Assembly (NCBI RefSeq): GCF_963664915.1
Contig: NZ_OY761810.1
Location: 62,001 to 126,000, forward strand
DNA: 64,000 nucleotides
Direction of reading: 5' to 3'
Source of the DNA: an uncultured Caproiciproducens sp.
Lineage (GTDB): Bacteria; Bacillota; Clostridia; Oscillospirales; Acutalibacteraceae
This document shows, in pieces, positions 51,199 to 60,088 of the stretch. Positions within the stretch are counted from its first letter, which is position 1. Each line of letters starts with the position of its first letter. The position numbers and the translations under genes are program-made. The notes beneath the pieces were generated by a model that was not told the origin of the DNA, searched no databases, and worked only from the letters and a program-made list of their open reading frames with translations.

Positions 51199-51818
51199 AA
51201 TTGGCCATTTTTGGGACATCCGGTTTTTCTCGGGAAGTACGCGACATTGCAGTACTGGCCGGGTACGATGAAATTGTTTTTGTCGGGGAAACAGAGGAGC
51301 AGCCAATTCAAGGCTTTACGGTTAAGACGGAGGACGAGATTTTCTCTCTCGTTCAGGAGGGCTTTGCATTTATTATCGGCATTGGAAATCCGAAAACACG
51401 AAAGGCGGTTTGGGGGAAATATTCCGATTTGTATTTTGTAAACCTGATTCATCCCTCGGCAACATTCGGTTACCGGCAGCAGGAAGAAACGGAGAAAATG
51501 GCCGGCAATATCGTCTGCGCCGGGGTGAGAATGACCAACCAGATTACACCGGGAGACTTCGGAATTTACAATCTGAACTGCACGGTTGGGCATGACTGTA
51601 TTATCGAAGATTTTGTCACTATGTCCCCCGGAGCCAGTATCTCCGGCAATGTGCTGCTGCAGGAGGGTGCTTATCTCGGCGCGAATTCGTGTGTCATACA
51701 GGGAAAATCCATCACAGAGAAAATAACGGTCGGCCGTTACGCCACAGTGGGCGCGGGCGCGGTTGTCACCAAAAATGTCTCCGATAATATAATAGTAAAA
51801 GGCGTTCCGGCTAAATAA
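51195..51818 (+). CDS. legH: Sugar O/N-acetyltransferase (NeuD/PglD-like)
   Basis: 207 residues. An N-terminal nucleotide-like domain (KLAIFGTSGFSREVRDIAVL) is followed by a left-handed beta-helix of hexapeptide repeats (GIYNLNCTVGHDCIIEDFVT, SPGASISGNVLLQEGAYLGA, VTVGAGAVVT-type turns). The catalytic His is in VGHDC. It would acetylate the C4 amino group between LegC and LegG. The start is GTG at 51195, overlapping legI. Confidence 0.85.
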   Translation: MKLAIFGTSGFSREVRDIAVLAGYDEIVFVGETEEQPIQGFTVKTEDEIFSLVQEGFAFIIGIGNPKTRKAVWGKYSDLYFVNLIHPSATFGYRQQEETEKMAGNIVCAGVRMTNQITPGDFGIYNLNCTVGHDCIIEDFVTMSPGASISGNVLLQEGAYLGANSCVIQGKSITEKITVGRYATVGAGAVVTKNVSDNIIVKGVPAK

Positions 51819-51869
51819 TAAACTATATGTTTATTATAAAAACGTTACACGGAACGTCAGGGGCGCGCC

Positions 51870-52964
51870 ATGAATGAATGGAAACACACACTTATCCTTC
51901 CCAGCATGAAAATTCATGATGCGATTGAAATCATTGACCGGAATTCCCTGCAAATCGCCGTTGTGGCAAACGAAGATGGAACATTGCTTGGCACCGTTAC
52001 CGATGGCGATATCCGCCGCGGTATTTTAAAAGGGATTCCCCTGAACAGTCCCGTCAATCAGATAATGAATCCGCATCCGGTCACGATTCCAAAGCTGAAT
52101 GACCGAAAAAGTATTCTTAATATATTAAAAGCGAATAAAGTCCGTCACCTTCCGGTAGTAGATGACGCGAGGCATATCATAGGCATTGAGCGGCTGGATG
52201 AATTGCTCATTGAATCCCACCGCGACAACTGGGTCGTGGTAATGGCAGGCGGGCTAGGCAAACGGCTGGAACCGCTGACCAACGACTGCCCCAAACCAAT
52301 GCTGAAAATCGGCGAAAAGCCGATACTGGAAACCATTATGGAACAGTTCGTCCGGCAGGGCTTTTGCAGATTCTGTTTTTCCGTCAATTATAAATCAGAG
52401 CAGATTATGGATTATTTTGGGAATGGTTCGAAGTGGGGAGCGGAGATCCATTATATTGACGAAACAGACCGTATGGGAACCGCCGGTTCCCTCAGCCTGT
52501 TTCCGTTTGAAACGACAGAACCGATTCTTGTTATCAACGGCGATATTCTGACAAAGCTGAGCTTTGAACAGATGGTCGGCTTCCACATGGAACATCAGGC
52601 CAAAGCCACAATTGCCGTGACCACCTATGACTATCAGGTGCCATACGGGGTCATCAAAGCGAACCGAGACCGCCTGGTTGGATTCGAGGAAAAACCCGTC
52701 TATGCCAGCTTTATCAGCGGCGGAATTTATGTGCTCAATCCGGAAATTCTGAACCATATCCCCAAAAACTCCTATTTCGACATGAACAGCCTGTTTGAGG
52801 TGATGCTTCAGAATAACGAATCGGTCTGTATTTTCCCAATCCGTGAATACTGGATTGATATTGGCTTAATGAAGGATTTCTATCAGGCTTCCATAGATTT
52901 CAATGAGGTGTTTCAATTTGATGCCGAACGGTCGGATGTACAGGAAAGCGGAGTGACACCATGA
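51870..52964 (+). CDS. ptmE: Nucleotidyltransferase with CBS pair (PtmE-like)
   Basis: 364 residues. Two CBS motifs (about 10-125: LGTVTDGDIRRGILKG, HLPVVDDARHIIGIERLDEL) precede a sugar nucleotidyltransferase (VVMAGGLGKRLEPLTNDCPK, GTAGSLSLFPFE, LVINGDILTKLSFE). This architecture is that of PtmE, which makes GDP-glucosamine in the Campylobacter legionaminic-acid route, so the pathway here is probably the GDP-linked type. A gap of 51 bases separates it from legH. Confidence 0.85.
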   Translation: MNEWKHTLILPSMKIHDAIEIIDRNSLQIAVVANEDGTLLGTVTDGDIRRGILKGIPLNSPVNQIMNPHPVTIPKLNDRKSILNILKANKVRHLPVVDDARHIIGIERLDELLIESHRDNWVVVMAGGLGKRLEPLTNDCPKPMLKIGEKPILETIMEQFVRQGFCRFCFSVNYKSEQIMDYFGNGSKWGAEIHYIDETDRMGTAGSLSLFPFETTEPILVINGDILTKLSFEQMVGFHMEHQAKATIAVTTYDYQVPYGVIKANRDRLVGFEEKPVYASFISGGIYVLNPEILNHIPKNSYFDMNSLFEVMLQNNESVCIFPIREYWIDIGLMKDFYQASIDFNEVFQFDAERSDVQESGVTP

Positions 52965-53680
52965 GACGATTATGCACCATCTGTGTTCGCGCGGGCTCCA
53001 AAGGAGTCCCCAGTAAAAATATCCGCAGCCTTCTGGGAAAGCCGTTGCTTGCGTACAGTATTTTACAGGCGAAACAGTGCGGATTGTTTGAGGCAGTCGC
53101 AGTCAGCAGCGACGGAGAAGCAATTTTACAGGCCGCAAAGGAGTGGGGTGCGGATTTCTGCATTGCAAGGCCCTTGGAACTGGCTTCCGACAGTGCGCCA
53201 AAGATACCAGCCATCCGTCACTGCCTGACAGAAACGGAAAAGCGAGCCGGACATGAATTTGATGTCATTGCGGATCTGGACGCCACCTCTCCCCTGCGCT
53301 TTGTCTCCGATATTGCCGGCGCGGTGGCGCTTCTTGAGGCCGGCGGGATTTCCAATGTGATTACCGGGGCGCCCGCGCGCCATTCTCCATATTTTAATCT
53401 GGTAGAAGTCAATGAAACGGGAGCGGTGCAGCTTTCCAAGCAGCTGGCTGCCCCCATCTTTTGTCGGCAGGATTCGCCGAACTGTTATGATTTGAACGGT
53501 TCCGTCTATGTTTGGCGGCGGGAATCGCTGCTCAGCTGTCATTCAGCTTTTGCGAAGAACACACAGCTTTATGTAATGCCGCCGGAACGTTCCGCAGACA
53601 TTGATTCGGAACTGGATTTTGAATTTGTAGAATTCTTAATGAATAAGAGAGTCCAGCAGCATGGTTCAGCTGTTTTATAA
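52961..53680 (+). CDS. legF: CMP-legionaminic acid synthetase (NeuA-like)
   Basis: 239 residues. It activates the nonulosonic acid with CTP. Motifs: CTICVRAGSKGVPSKNIRSL (R-x-G-S-K-G/ and N), LGKPLLAYSILQAK, DLDATSPLRF and NCYDLNGSVYVWRRESL. It overlaps ptmE by four bases and closes the biosynthetic set. Its product is the donor for the Maf enzyme at 54318-56246. Confidence 0.92.
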   Translation: MRRLCTICVRAGSKGVPSKNIRSLLGKPLLAYSILQAKQCGLFEAVAVSSDGEAILQAAKEWGADFCIARPLELASDSAPKIPAIRHCLTETEKRAGHEFDVIADLDATSPLRFVSDIAGAVALLEAGGISNVITGAPARHSPYFNLVEVNETGAVQLSKQLAAPIFCRQDSPNCYDLNGSVYVWRRESLLSCHSAFAKNTQLYVMPPERSADIDSELDFEFVEFLMNKRVQQHGSAVL

Positions 53681-53759
53681 GAAATCATATAACTTGAAGG
53701 ATACAATCGGACGATAATTTATATGCGAATGATAAACACTTCAGACAGGAGGGATATGG

Positions 53760-54032
53760 ATGGAACAGGAAAAGAATATGGAAATTACCGAATTCCGCAG
53801 CCTGATGGCAGCGATCCGGACGGAATCCGCATTGCTCGGAAAGGTAATTTTGGCGGAAGATGAAGCGAAAGAAGAAAGCAAGATACTCAGTGAATTTGAC
53901 AATACAGTCCAAGCCCAAGTTTTCGGCACGCTAAATCATTTAGTGGGGTATCAGCTGGCTGGCTGGATGGATTTAATTGATGATGGAGATGATGGTGATG
54001 ACATCGACGGAACTGACCCCGCTCAAAACTGA
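53760..54032 (+). CDS. Small acidic helical protein, unknown
   Basis: 90 residues, no family known to me. The N-terminal part is helical (ITEFRSLMAAIRTESALLGK), the middle holds a Gly/Trp segment, and the end is strongly acidic (LIDDGDDGDDIDGTD). AGGAGG precedes the ATG. The last 35 bases overlap the next small gene. Its place between legF and the Maf gene suggests a chaperone or regulator of the glycosyltransferase. Confidence 0.6.
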   Translation: MEQEKNMEITEFRSLMAAIRTESALLGKVILAEDEAKEESKILSEFDNTVQAQVFGTLNHLVGYQLAGWMDLIDDGDDGDDIDGTDPAQN

Positions 54033-54321
54033 AATTGAGCGTCTGCAGGAATTTTTGCAGGCGACAGTCGGTCATTTTAGAATCGGAGAAGATGCCGCAG
54101 GCATGGAAAATTACTTAAGCACCATGCAAGAACTGGAGCGAACGGTCGAAACCGACCGGAATTCACGGCAGCCGCGGATTGATCTGAACAAGCTGCTGCC
54201 TGTTGTGAGGAAACTGTATTTTTTTGTGAAAAATCAGGATATAACTGGTATCACCGATTTGTTGGAGTATACGGTTTTCCCTCTGACAAAAGAGTGGCTT
54301 AAGGGGTGTGACGACACATGA
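53998..54321 (+). CDS. Small helical protein upstream of Maf, unknown
   Basis: 107 residues from the ATG at 53998, chosen because GGAG stands 9 bases upstream (the frame is open a few codons further). All-helical and coiled-coil-like: LTPLKTEIERLQEFLQATVG, then LNKLLPVVRKLYFFVKNQD. It resembles flagellar export-chaperone-sized proteins only in length and composition. It overlaps both neighbours by a few bases, so all three are translated together. Confidence 0.6.
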   Translation: MTSTELTPLKTEIERLQEFLQATVGHFRIGEDAAGMENYLSTMQELERTVETDRNSRQPRIDLNKLLPVVRKLYFFVKNQDITGITDLLEYTVFPLTKEWLKGCDDT

Positions 54322-56246
54322 CGATTGCAAATCAGGGTGAAACAAAAGCCATGTATGAAAAAAATATGAAGCTGCTGACACCGTGGCTGAGAGAATCGGT
54401 GTCCAAAATTACAGAAGAAGAGCTCAGGGAAAAAGTGGAAGTCACCTACAATGACGAAGGGTATCCCGTCTGCCTCTACCAAGAGGGGGATGTCTGCTTC
54501 CATATTACAAGCGAAAACCCGGTTCAGGAAGCGGAAAAATTGTGTAAATCAATTCACCAGCAGGGTTCGGCCGAAATTTTTCTTTACGGCTGCGGATTCG
54601 GATATACGCTGTTTGAACTGTTCGCGCACAAAATGCCCCACACTCTGGTTGTTGTGTTTGAGCAGAATCTTTATCTGTTCAAGGCGATGCTGTATTATTT
54701 CGATCTGTCGCCCATCATGGAAACGCAAAAAATAATATTTTTCATTGGGGACAGTTCTTATTTTAAAAGAGCATTTGAAGATTTGTTCTTCAGCATGCTC
54801 TTTTTCAGTACGACATATCCAACTACGGTGTTTACCCTGCCCGCAGTGCGGAATTTCAAAAAGGAGTATCTGGAAATTCACCGGTTTATTTTTAAAGAAC
54901 TGACTTTCCTGATGTCCTGCATAGGAAACAGTCATCAGGATAATATGATCGGCCTGCAAAATTTAGTGGCCAATACCAAAGAGATTTTGAAAAATCCATA
55001 CGTGAGCTGTCTGGAGGAGAAATACCAGAATGTTCCGGCGTTTATCATTTCAAACGGGCCGTCGCTGGACGCCAGCATGCCCATACTAAAAGAAATTCAA
55101 GGCAGGGGTCTGATAATCGCCGTGGAATCGGCCATTGTGCCGCTTACAAAAAATGGCATCATCCCGGATATTCTAGTGATTGTGGAACGGACGAAATACA
55201 CCTACCTGTACCATTTTCAAGGCCGAAACTATTCGCCGGACATTGCCCTGCTTGCGCTTGCGATAGCTGACTCGAGGATCTTCCCTTCTTTCGCCGGCGA
55301 GAAAATTCCCATCTTCCGCAAGGGAGAGGATTTGAACCGTTGGTTCAACCGGAATCTGGGCGACGGGAGCGCGCTGGACGCGGGCGCGAATGTGTCGCAT
55401 CTTGCGGTGGGCACAGCCATGCACCTGGGCGCCGACCCCATTATTTTAGTCGGGCAGGATCTTGCTTACGGCCCCGGGGGCGTTACACACAGCAGGGACG
55501 CGGTTGCCTCGCAGAAAAAAGGAGAACGGGCAAGAAATCTGTTACACTCCATCCCCACGGTTTCTGTGGAAGGAAATAACGGGGAAATGCTTCCCTCCAA
55601 CCAACTTTGGGAGAATTTCCGGCAGGGTCTGGAACACATCATCGAAGTGCATCCAGAGCATCATTTTTATAACGCCACGGAAGGCGGAGCAAAAATACAT
55701 GGAACCGAGCGAGCAACGCTTAGTCAACTGATCAAGCAATACTGCACGGAACCGATTCCCCGCCGGGTAAACGAACTGATTTCGGAAAACAGAGCAATTG
55801 TCCCTCTTGCAGAACGCAGAACGCTGCTCGAAAAATTCATTGTAGATGTGGAGCGTTATGCAGCTTTGTTCCGAAGTCTGGCTGATGAAACAAATCTAAA
55901 AAGGATGGAATGCGAAAAAATGATTCATTTGTGCGCTGTGGAGGACAATGAAAAATATTACAATATTCTGAATGAAACCTATCAGAATAATATTACCTCA
56001 TTTTATCAATATGCTGATGATAACTTATGCCGCTACTTTTTTCAGCAACTGAACTGCGCTTATTTCCACCAGTTAGACCGGCTGGGTGCGATTGATACAC
56101 TGGAAAAAACAGCACAGGCCTTTGGCGTTCAAAGCCAGTTTTACCATGATCTGCGCGTGGTCAGCCAAAGCCTGTCCGTTACTTTTGAAGAAGCGGCGGA
56201 TACTCTAAAAACTCTATTGGAAGAGTTGCGCAAAAAGGGGGAGTAA
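54318..56246 (+). CDS. Maf-type nonulosonic acid glycosyltransferase (DUF115)
   Basis: 642 residues. Maf (motility accessory factor) proteins transfer pseudaminic or legionaminic acid from CMP to Ser/Thr of a surface protein. The central DUF115/6-HPPK-like domain is clear: VPAFIISNGPSLDASMPILK, GLIIAVESAIVPLTKNGIIP, HLGADPIILVGQDLAYGPGG and TVSVEGNNGEMLPSNQLW. An N-terminal helical domain and a C-terminal helical domain (from about 460) flank it, as in Gram-positive Maf. In known systems the acceptor is flagellin; none is present here, while DUF4183 proteins flank the island. Confidence 0.9.
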   Translation: MTIANQGETKAMYEKNMKLLTPWLRESVSKITEEELREKVEVTYNDEGYPVCLYQEGDVCFHITSENPVQEAEKLCKSIHQQGSAEIFLYGCGFGYTLFELFAHKMPHTLVVVFEQNLYLFKAMLYYFDLSPIMETQKIIFFIGDSSYFKRAFEDLFFSMLFFSTTYPTTVFTLPAVRNFKKEYLEIHRFIFKELTFLMSCIGNSHQDNMIGLQNLVANTKEILKNPYVSCLEEKYQNVPAFIISNGPSLDASMPILKEIQGRGLIIAVESAIVPLTKNGIIPDILVIVERTKYTYLYHFQGRNYSPDIALLALAIADSRIFPSFAGEKIPIFRKGEDLNRWFNRNLGDGSALDAGANVSHLAVGTAMHLGADPIILVGQDLAYGPGGVTHSRDAVASQKKGERARNLLHSIPTVSVEGNNGEMLPSNQLWENFRQGLEHIIEVHPEHHFYNATEGGAKIHGTERATLSQLIKQYCTEPIPRRVNELISENRAIVPLAERRTLLEKFIVDVERYAALFRSLADETNLKRMECEKMIHLCAVEDNEKYYNILNETYQNNITSFYQYADDNLCRYFFQQLNCAYFHQLDRLGAIDTLEKTAQAFGVQSQFYHDLRVVSQSLSVTFEEAADTLKTLLEELRKKGE

Positions 56247-56251
56247 AAGAT

Positions 56252-57238
56252 ATGGCGGACAAAAAGCAACTAAGCCTGTGCGTCATCACAAAGGATGAAG
56301 AAGCATTTCTGCCCAACTGCCTGAACGATATGAAAGAGGTCGCCGATGAAATGCTGGTTGTCGACCTCGGTTCCAACGACCATACTCCCGAGCTGGCTGA
56401 ACAGGCGGGGGCGACGGTGTATCAACCGGGATGGGAGAATGATTTCAGTAAAATCAAAAATTTTTGCATGGAGCACGCATCCGGAAAATGGGTACTGTTC
56501 CTGCAGGCGGATGAGGTGATTTCTCCGGAGCAGCGGAAAAAACTAAAACTTCTGTTAAAAAATCCCAATGCGGAGGGGTACCTCATTTATGTTGACTACA
56601 GTCAGAAAGAGCGTGGCATTTCTTCCCCCACACAGTTTCTCCGATTGATCCGTAACCGGAGGGAGTATCGCTTTCTCTGCCGCTCCTTTGCGTATATTCC
56701 GGATGAGACATTGTATTCTTTGCAGGATTCCCGCCTCCGCATTACACACCGCGTGGAGAAAACCGTCGGGTGGCAGATGGAGGAACGGGTACGGCTGCTG
56801 AAAGAGGATTTGAAAGAACATCCGCAGGACAGCTACCTGCAGTATCTGGAGGGAATTGAACTCCTGAATCAGGAAAAATATGAAGAAAGTATCGTTCCAT
56901 TCGAACTAGCGCGCCAAACGGTCAATTTGGGAGATCTTTATGGTCCACACCTGTATAAGTGCCTTGCCTATTCCCTCTTGACCCTAGAACAGTATGAAGA
57001 AGCCGAGAAAGTCTTAAATGAAGGCATTCAAAACTTTACTTTCTACAACGACCTGCTGGTCCTGCGCGCGGAACTGTACCGCCAGCTTAGCCGGAACCGG
57101 GAAGCGCTGGAGGGTCTGGAAACCTGCCTGGCTCTTCGGAAAAGGCCGAATTCTTACGTGCCTGGACCGGAAATCGCTCTTTCCTTTCTTCAGGAAATGT
57201 GGGATGAAATAAAAGCAGATCAGAGGCAGGAACCATAA
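56252..57238 (+). CDS. Family 2 glycosyltransferase with TPR-like tail
   Basis: 328 residues. The GT2 domain (1-190) opens with LSLCVITKDEEAFLPNCLND, then VVDLGSNDHTPELAEQAGA, and has the metal motif region in VLFLQADEVIS. The rest contains TPR-like helices (YLEGIELLNQEKYEESIVPF, YSLLTLEQYEEAEKVLNEGI). This SunS-like architecture is typical of protein-glycosylating enzymes that act on serine or cysteine of small proteins or on a primed glycan. It lies five bases after the Maf gene, so it may add a sugar before or after legionaminic acid. Confidence 0.85.
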   Translation: MADKKQLSLCVITKDEEAFLPNCLNDMKEVADEMLVVDLGSNDHTPELAEQAGATVYQPGWENDFSKIKNFCMEHASGKWVLFLQADEVISPEQRKKLKLLLKNPNAEGYLIYVDYSQKERGISSPTQFLRLIRNRREYRFLCRSFAYIPDETLYSLQDSRLRITHRVEKTVGWQMEERVRLLKEDLKEHPQDSYLQYLEGIELLNQEKYEESIVPFELARQTVNLGDLYGPHLYKCLAYSLLTLEQYEEAEKVLNEGIQNFTFYNDLLVLRAELYRQLSRNREALEGLETCLALRKRPNSYVPGPEIALSFLQEMWDEIKADQRQEP

Positions 57239-57266
57239 ATATACGTAATTCGACAGTACCAGTGTC

Positions 57267-57293
57267 ACGGGGGAAAGCCTGCGGCATATACTA
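57267..57293 (+). promoter_or_regulatory. Candidate sigma-K promoter for DUF4183 gene
   Basis: AC (57267-57268), exactly 16 bases, then CATATACTA (57285-57293), fitting the sigma-K pattern AC-N16-CATANNNTA known from Bacillus. No sigma-A boxes of similar quality lie in the 176-base gap. This would place the DUF4183 gene in late mother-cell expression. Short motifs can occur by chance. Confidence 0.45.
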
Positions 57294-57414
57294 GATTAAC
57301 TTAGTACGGAGATCCTGTTTCCGATAAGCCGGATGACTACAGTAAACAGTACTGACTATGAAAATCGGTTCGAGTTTAATCCGTATTAAAATATGAAAAG
57401 GAAGGAGAAATAAT

Positions 57415-57780
57415 ATGGCTATTAAACTATTCCAACTGGCAGCCACAACTCCTGTTGAAACTCTTACAGATACCAATTACTTTTATACGGTAACTGCAGC
57501 GATACCGATAGCGTCAGGTTCCAGTTTTGCGCTTCTAAGAACGAAATGGTCTACCGGAAGCGGTGCTATCCCTAGTTCTTTCGAAGTAATATCAAACGGT
57601 TATTACAATCTGTTCATTAACGGCGTACTGCAGCAAAGTATTCTATATTCAGTCATTCCAACTTCCAATGTTCATTTATTAAATCCGGGCACGGGTAGTT
57701 ATACAGTTCCACAAAGCGCTCCTATCACGCTAAGTCTTGCGAAGAGCAGCCTCACCCCGGCTGCAGTTGTTATTCCTTAA
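57415..57780 (+). CDS. DUF4183 domain protein (spore-surface candidate)
   Basis: 121 residues: one DUF4183 domain, with the core NGYYNLFINGVLQQSILYSV. It is rich in Ser/Thr (SAPITLSLAKSSLTP), offering many O-glycosylation sites, and lacks a signal peptide. AAGGAAGGAG precedes the ATG. It is located right behind the Maf and GT2 genes in the same direction, with its own promoter candidate, and ends before the hairpin at 57788-57812. Best candidate acceptor of the legionaminic-acid system by position and composition; this is inference. Confidence 0.8.
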   Translation: MAIKLFQLAATTPVETLTDTNYFYTVTAAIPIASGSSFALLRTKWSTGSGAIPSSFEVISNGYYNLFINGVLQQSILYSVIPTSNVHLLNPGTGSYTVPQSAPITLSLAKSSLTPAAVVIP

Positions 57781-57787
57781 TTTTAAT

Positions 57788-57812
57788 GAGGCTGCCCCGA
57801 AAGGGCAGCCTC
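57788..57812 (+). terminator. Hairpin ending the glycosylation island
   Basis: GAGGCTGCCC and GGGCAGCCTC form a perfect 10-base stem with a five-base loop, seven bases after the DUF4183 stop. There is no proper T-run, so termination may be partial. Confidence 0.6.
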
Positions 57813-57913
57813 ATGCTAATGGTAAATCAGGCAAAAGCTTCGACTATATCTTCGATTTGTCACCCGTCCGTCCGGTGGATTTTGGGAAAGGCTGTTAAAC
57901 TTCACATTAGAAG

Positions 57914-58435
57914 CTAAAGCATCTTTTCATATAACTTAAAGTGATCTAACCCATATCTTCCAAGGCCCAGATCTACCGTATCAACATATTTAAACCCGCA
58001 TTTTTCATACAGCCTGATTGCCGGGATGTTATTTTCAAAAACATCAAGTCGAATGGATTTAATATGCTCAATAATACTAAGTTGTGTTGCAAAATCAAGT
58101 AATTGTGTACCAATTCCTAGTTTTAAGTAGGAAGGATTCACGGCAAAAGTATGTATGACAAAAATATCCGAATAAGCAGAATCAATATTCCATTTTGCTT
58201 GATGATATGCAGCTTCCGGTTTATGACTTAAAATGATGGATCCCGCTATTATATTGTTTTGCTCAGCAACATAAAGATTCCCGTTTGAAACACCATTTAC
58301 TGCATCCTCACGAACAGGATATACGCCCTTTATCCACCCTGGATAATTGATATTACTGTTAAGATAGTCATTTAAATCGTCATAGAGTTGTGCCAATTGT
58401 TCAATATCAGATTTTATACCCTTTCTAATTTCCAT
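57914..58435 (-). CDS. GNAT N-acetyltransferase
   Basis: 173 residues, single acetyl-CoA-dependent domain. It opens with MEIRKGIKSDIEQLAQLYDD; strand NGNLYVAEQNNIIAGSIILS; the CoA loop is PSYLKLGIGTQLLDFATQLS (Q/R-x-x-G-x-G/A variant L-G-I-G-T); the end is NIPAIRLYEKCGFKYVDTVD. GGAAAGGGA precedes the ATG. It stands alone with no link to the neighbours visible; the substrate is unknown. Confidence 0.88.
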   Translation of the reverse strand: MEIRKGIKSDIEQLAQLYDDLNDYLNSNINYPGWIKGVYPVREDAVNGVSNGNLYVAEQNNIIAGSIILSHKPEAAYHQAKWNIDSAYSDIFVIHTFAVNPSYLKLGIGTQLLDFATQLSIIEHIKSIRLDVFENNIPAIRLYEKCGFKYVDTVDLGLGRYGLDHFKLYEKML

Positions 58436-58894
58436 TAATATCCCTTTCCAAACTGTAAATTATAACGTGCAATTGCCGCAATCAGTCAGAAACTCCAAGC
58501 CGACCAACCGTGAATATTGAAGTCGGAAATAGAAGAGCCATACAGGTAACGAAAACTTGTCCTACTCTTTCAAAAACAAGCAAAACTTTATTTTCATTCT
58601 GACAATCGTATCCTTTGGGCTGATGCTTTGTCATATCGGGTTATAAACTTCTCATAACACAGAGCAGTGGGAAACGCTTATTGATTATAATTCAAAAACT
58701 GCTAGATTTCAACATAATCCTTGTTCCGTTTATTCGAATTTCTTGTCCGTCCTTAATTTCTTTGAAACCCGGTGATATTTTGAGGATTCAATCAATGAGA
58801 AAACTGCTGGTGTTGCTTTCATAAATAGTATCTGGTATCATATAATCCGTAACCAACTCTATACAAAAATGTCTTAAAAAAGTGGGGAGAGAGA
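58436..58894. other. Intergenic, possible gene remnant
   Basis: No gene can be supported. A plus-strand stretch near 58560-58645 reads NKQNFIFILTIVSFGLMLCH, which looks like a transmembrane helix, and the same frame continues after a TAA for about 40 codons, so a decayed small membrane-protein gene is possible. Confidence 0.35.
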
Positions 58895-59959
58895 ATGAGC
58901 ACAGATTCCATAACGGATGAGAAAGAGCCCGAACATCAGCGGCGTATTCGATATAAAGGCACTCACCCTAAAACTTTTAAAGAAAAATACAAAGAACTGC
59001 AGCCGGAGCATTATGCTGCCGATGTGACAAAGATGATTCAGAAGGGCCGTACTCCTGCCGGTATGCATCTTCCAATTTGCGTTAAGGAAATATTGGAATT
59101 CCTGCAAATCACACCGGGACAAACCGGATTAGATGCGACATTAGGTTATGGCGGCCATACTTTAGAGATGCTGAAATGTTTGGATTCAAGGGGGCACTTG
59201 TATGCAATTGATGTTGATTGCCTTGAGCTGCCTCGCACCAAAGACCGGTTAGAGCGTCTGGGTTACGGCCCCGAGATTTTAACGATCAAACAGCTGAACT
59301 TTTCAAAAATCGATCAAATTGCTTCCGAATCTGGTCCATTAAATTTTGTATTGGCAGATTTGGGCGTTTCTTCTATGCAAATAGACAATCCAGACAGAGG
59401 ATTTTCATTTAAGGTGGAAGGGCCATTGGACTTACGGCTTAATCCGAAGATGGGCGAATCTGCGGCAAGTCGCTTAAAAACGATTTCATGCTATGAATTA
59501 CAAAATATTTTGATAGAAAATTCTGACGAGCCTCAAGCCGCAGCGATCGCTCGCGCCATTATGTCCAACATAAAAAAAGGAAACGATATATCAACAACAA
59601 CACAGCTTCAAAAGATCATCAAAGATGCTCTGAAATATATTCCGCATATGACTGATGATGAGATTAAAAAATCCTGCCAGCGATGCTTTCAGGCACTGCG
59701 TATTGATGTCAATCATGAGTTTGAAGTGTTAGATGAATTTTTAGAAAAGCTTCCTGATGCCCTCGCTAACGGTGGGCGCGCTGCCATCCTTTCGTTTCAT
59801 TCAGGAGAAGATCGCCGTGTTAAAAAATCTTTTAAACGCTTTTTTAGTGAAGGTGTTTATCGCGAAATAGCGCCCGATCCTATTCGGCCGTCATCAGAAG
59901 AATGTCATGCCAATAGTCGTGCGCGTTCTGCTAAATTGCGCTGGGCGATTAAAGCTTAG
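58895..59959 (+). CDS. RsmH-like 16S rRNA methyltransferase, stand-alone copy
   Basis: 354 residues. SAM-dependent N4-methyltransferase family that modifies C1402 of 16S rRNA. A basic N-terminal extension of about 50 residues (QRRIRYKGTHPKTFKEKYKE) precedes the RsmH fold: DATLGYGGHTLEML, NFVLADLGVSSMQIDNPDRG, GFSFKVEGPLDLRLNP, CFQALRIDVNHEFEVL and AILSFHSGEDRRVKKSF. Canonical rsmH lies in the dcw cluster beside ftsL; this one stands alone and carries the extension, so it is probably a paralogue. GGGGAGAG precedes the ATG and a terminator follows. Confidence 0.88.
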   Translation: MSTDSITDEKEPEHQRRIRYKGTHPKTFKEKYKELQPEHYAADVTKMIQKGRTPAGMHLPICVKEILEFLQITPGQTGLDATLGYGGHTLEMLKCLDSRGHLYAIDVDCLELPRTKDRLERLGYGPEILTIKQLNFSKIDQIASESGPLNFVLADLGVSSMQIDNPDRGFSFKVEGPLDLRLNPKMGESAASRLKTISCYELQNILIENSDEPQAAAIARAIMSNIKKGNDISTTTQLQKIIKDALKYIPHMTDDEIKKSCQRCFQALRIDVNHEFEVLDEFLEKLPDALANGGRAAILSFHSGEDRRVKKSFKRFFSEGVYREIAPDPIRPSSEECHANSRARSAKLRWAIKA

Positions 59960-60003
59960 GTTGATTTGTGGCACTTTATTTCCCAAAAAGAAGACTTTCT
60001 TGA

Positions 60004-60038
60004 ACTGGATTCCGTCAAGTACGGAGTCCAGCTTTTTT
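60004..60038 (+). terminator. Intrinsic terminator of rsmH-like gene
   Basis: CTGGATTCCGT and ACGGAGTCCAG form an 11-base stem with a five-base loop followed by six T, 45 bases after the stop. Confidence 0.88.
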
Positions 60039-60088
60039 ATGAGACAAGCCGCCAACCTTATACCTGGGTTGCCTACATTGTACCCCGA

